From: Gaetbulibacter_A aestuarii
Lineage (GTDB): Bacteria > Bacteroidota > Bacteroidia > Flavobacteriales > Flavobacteriaceae
Assembly (NCBI RefSeq): GCF_039537665.1
Contig: NZ_BAABAY010000002.1
Location: 558,001-622,000, forward strand
Direction: 5' to 3'
Length of the DNA stretch: 64,000 nucleotides
Position 1 is the stretch's first letter, and every line of letters starts with the position of its first letter. The notes under the pieces were generated by a model. It searched no databases. It worked only from the letters and a program-made list of their open reading frames with translations, and was not told the DNA's origin. Positions 63,604 through 64,000 of the stretch are shown one piece after another. Both the position numbers and the translations under genes were made by a program.

Positions 63604-64000
63604 CCTCAGACGCATTCTTTGAACGCATAAATCGCCAATTTCTTCGGGAGTTACCCTTCGTTGTTTATCGAAAACCGAACCAAACACTATTGCAGGGTTT
63701 CTTGCAGAAAACGGCAGAACTTCATACTACAAAAGATTTTTCGAATACAGGCTTTGTGTTTTCACCTTTCGATTCTAAAAATGCAACCATATTAATTCCT
63801 CAGGAAGACTCCGAACAGATCCAATGTGAAACTTTTGAACCTGAGATTGAATTTTCCGGTCAGATGAAAGAAGATTTCATTGAAGACGAAGATGCTAAAG
63901 AATCTCATATGCAGCTTGTGGCTCAAGGTAAAGCTTTGATTGAAGCATCGGATATTAATAAAATAGTGTTATCTAGGAAGGAAAACATTGCTGTAAAAAA
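63600..64000 (+). CDS. menF: isochorismate synthase, N-terminal part (runs off window end)
   Basis: About 133 residues are visible before the window ends. The N-terminal region has no signal peptide; the last part reads HMQLVAQGKALIEAS..INKIVLSRKE, the start of the chorismate-binding domain shared by MenF/EntC/TrpE. The pairing with a hotdog thioesterase and the nearby men cluster favours MenF over other chorismate enzymes. It starts inside the thioesterase stop (ATGA). The catalytic C-terminal half is not visible, so the subfamily is inferred. Confidence 0.87.
   Translation, partial: MTSDAFFERINRQFLRELPFVVYRKPNQTLLQGFLQKTAELHTTKDFSNTGFVFSPFDSKNATILIPQEDSEQIQCETFEPEIEFSGQMKEDFIEDEDAKESHMQLVAQGKALIEASDINKIVLSRKENIAVK

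Noticed and set aside
1..64000. CRISPR arrays, tRNAs, rRNAs, insertion sequences, prophage or integration sites
   Set aside because: I read all intergenic regions and saw no regularly spaced repeats, cloverleaf-like genes, transposases, integrases or att-like duplications.

Overview
This 64-kb window is a stretch of ordinary chromosome from a member of the Flavobacteriia (phylum Bacteroidota), probably a marine or aquatic Flavobacteriaceae. The evidence is gene content and signals. The DNA is AT-rich and has almost no Shine-Dalgarno sites. Several promoters have the Bacteroidota form (TTTG, about 18-20 nt, TAnnTTTG). Family-level markers include BshA of bacillithiol synthesis, a one-piece GH3/beta-lactamase-like protein, a MutS2 without Smr domain, a Bacteroidota-type LptD and a short MenE. 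I see no tRNA, rRNA, CRISPR array, insertion sequence, prophage or integrative element, and base use looks even throughout.

Layout. 1-6.8 kb: the 3' end of a TamB-like gene, pfkA-gap (glycolysis), a BadF-type sugar kinase, a hybrid histidine kinase whose H-box has Tyr instead of His, and a RidA deaminase. 6.8-14.5 kb: an envelope group of lptD, a periplasmic amidase and an MCE/MlaD lipid-transport protein, followed by a membrane Fe-S/CCG electron-transfer pair. 14.6-20.6 kb: serB, the GH3/beta-lactamase-like hydrolase, bshA and a small outer-membrane protein. 20.8-30.7 kb: a fused FAD/Fe-S oxidase, an LpxH-like hydrolase, aroC, a dicarboxylate/amino-acid symporter, a rhodanese, a DCC thiol protein and mutS2. 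30.9-48.2 kb: recG, an M1 peptidase, a patatin, an FMN glutamate-synthase-like protein, an M20 hydrolase, a UvrD helicase, an L-threonylcarbamoyladenylate synthase, an OmpA lipoprotein, a glycosyltransferase, holA, a YfcC transporter and ung.

48.2-64 kb: a 57-aa membrane protein with its own consensus promoter. Next is a menaquinone cluster, menB-menA-(MBL hydrolase)-menC-(CPBP protease)-menE. An acyl-CoA carboxylase follows, then an FMN reductase-MarR-pirin operon with a likely autoregulatory operator. After these come an OmpA protein, a candidate structured RNA leading into a small membrane protein gene and ettA, an 81-aa membrane protein, an MBL lipoprotein and a Nudix hydrolase. The window ends with a hotdog thioesterase and the start of menF. 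menF and the thioesterase bring the menaquinone pathway back, so isochorismate synthase and a possible DHNA-CoA thioesterase lie about 9 kb from menE. menD is not in the window.

No wholly new multi-gene system stands out. The observations most worth a second look are: (i) the 100-nt structured element at 59271-59370 in the leader of the small-membrane-protein/ettA operon; (ii) the Tyr107 hybrid kinase; (iii) an 84-nt nested hairpin at 57807-57890; (iv) a perfect palindrome over the -7 box of the MarR operon; (v) two tiny membrane-protein genes with textbook Bacteroidota promoters.
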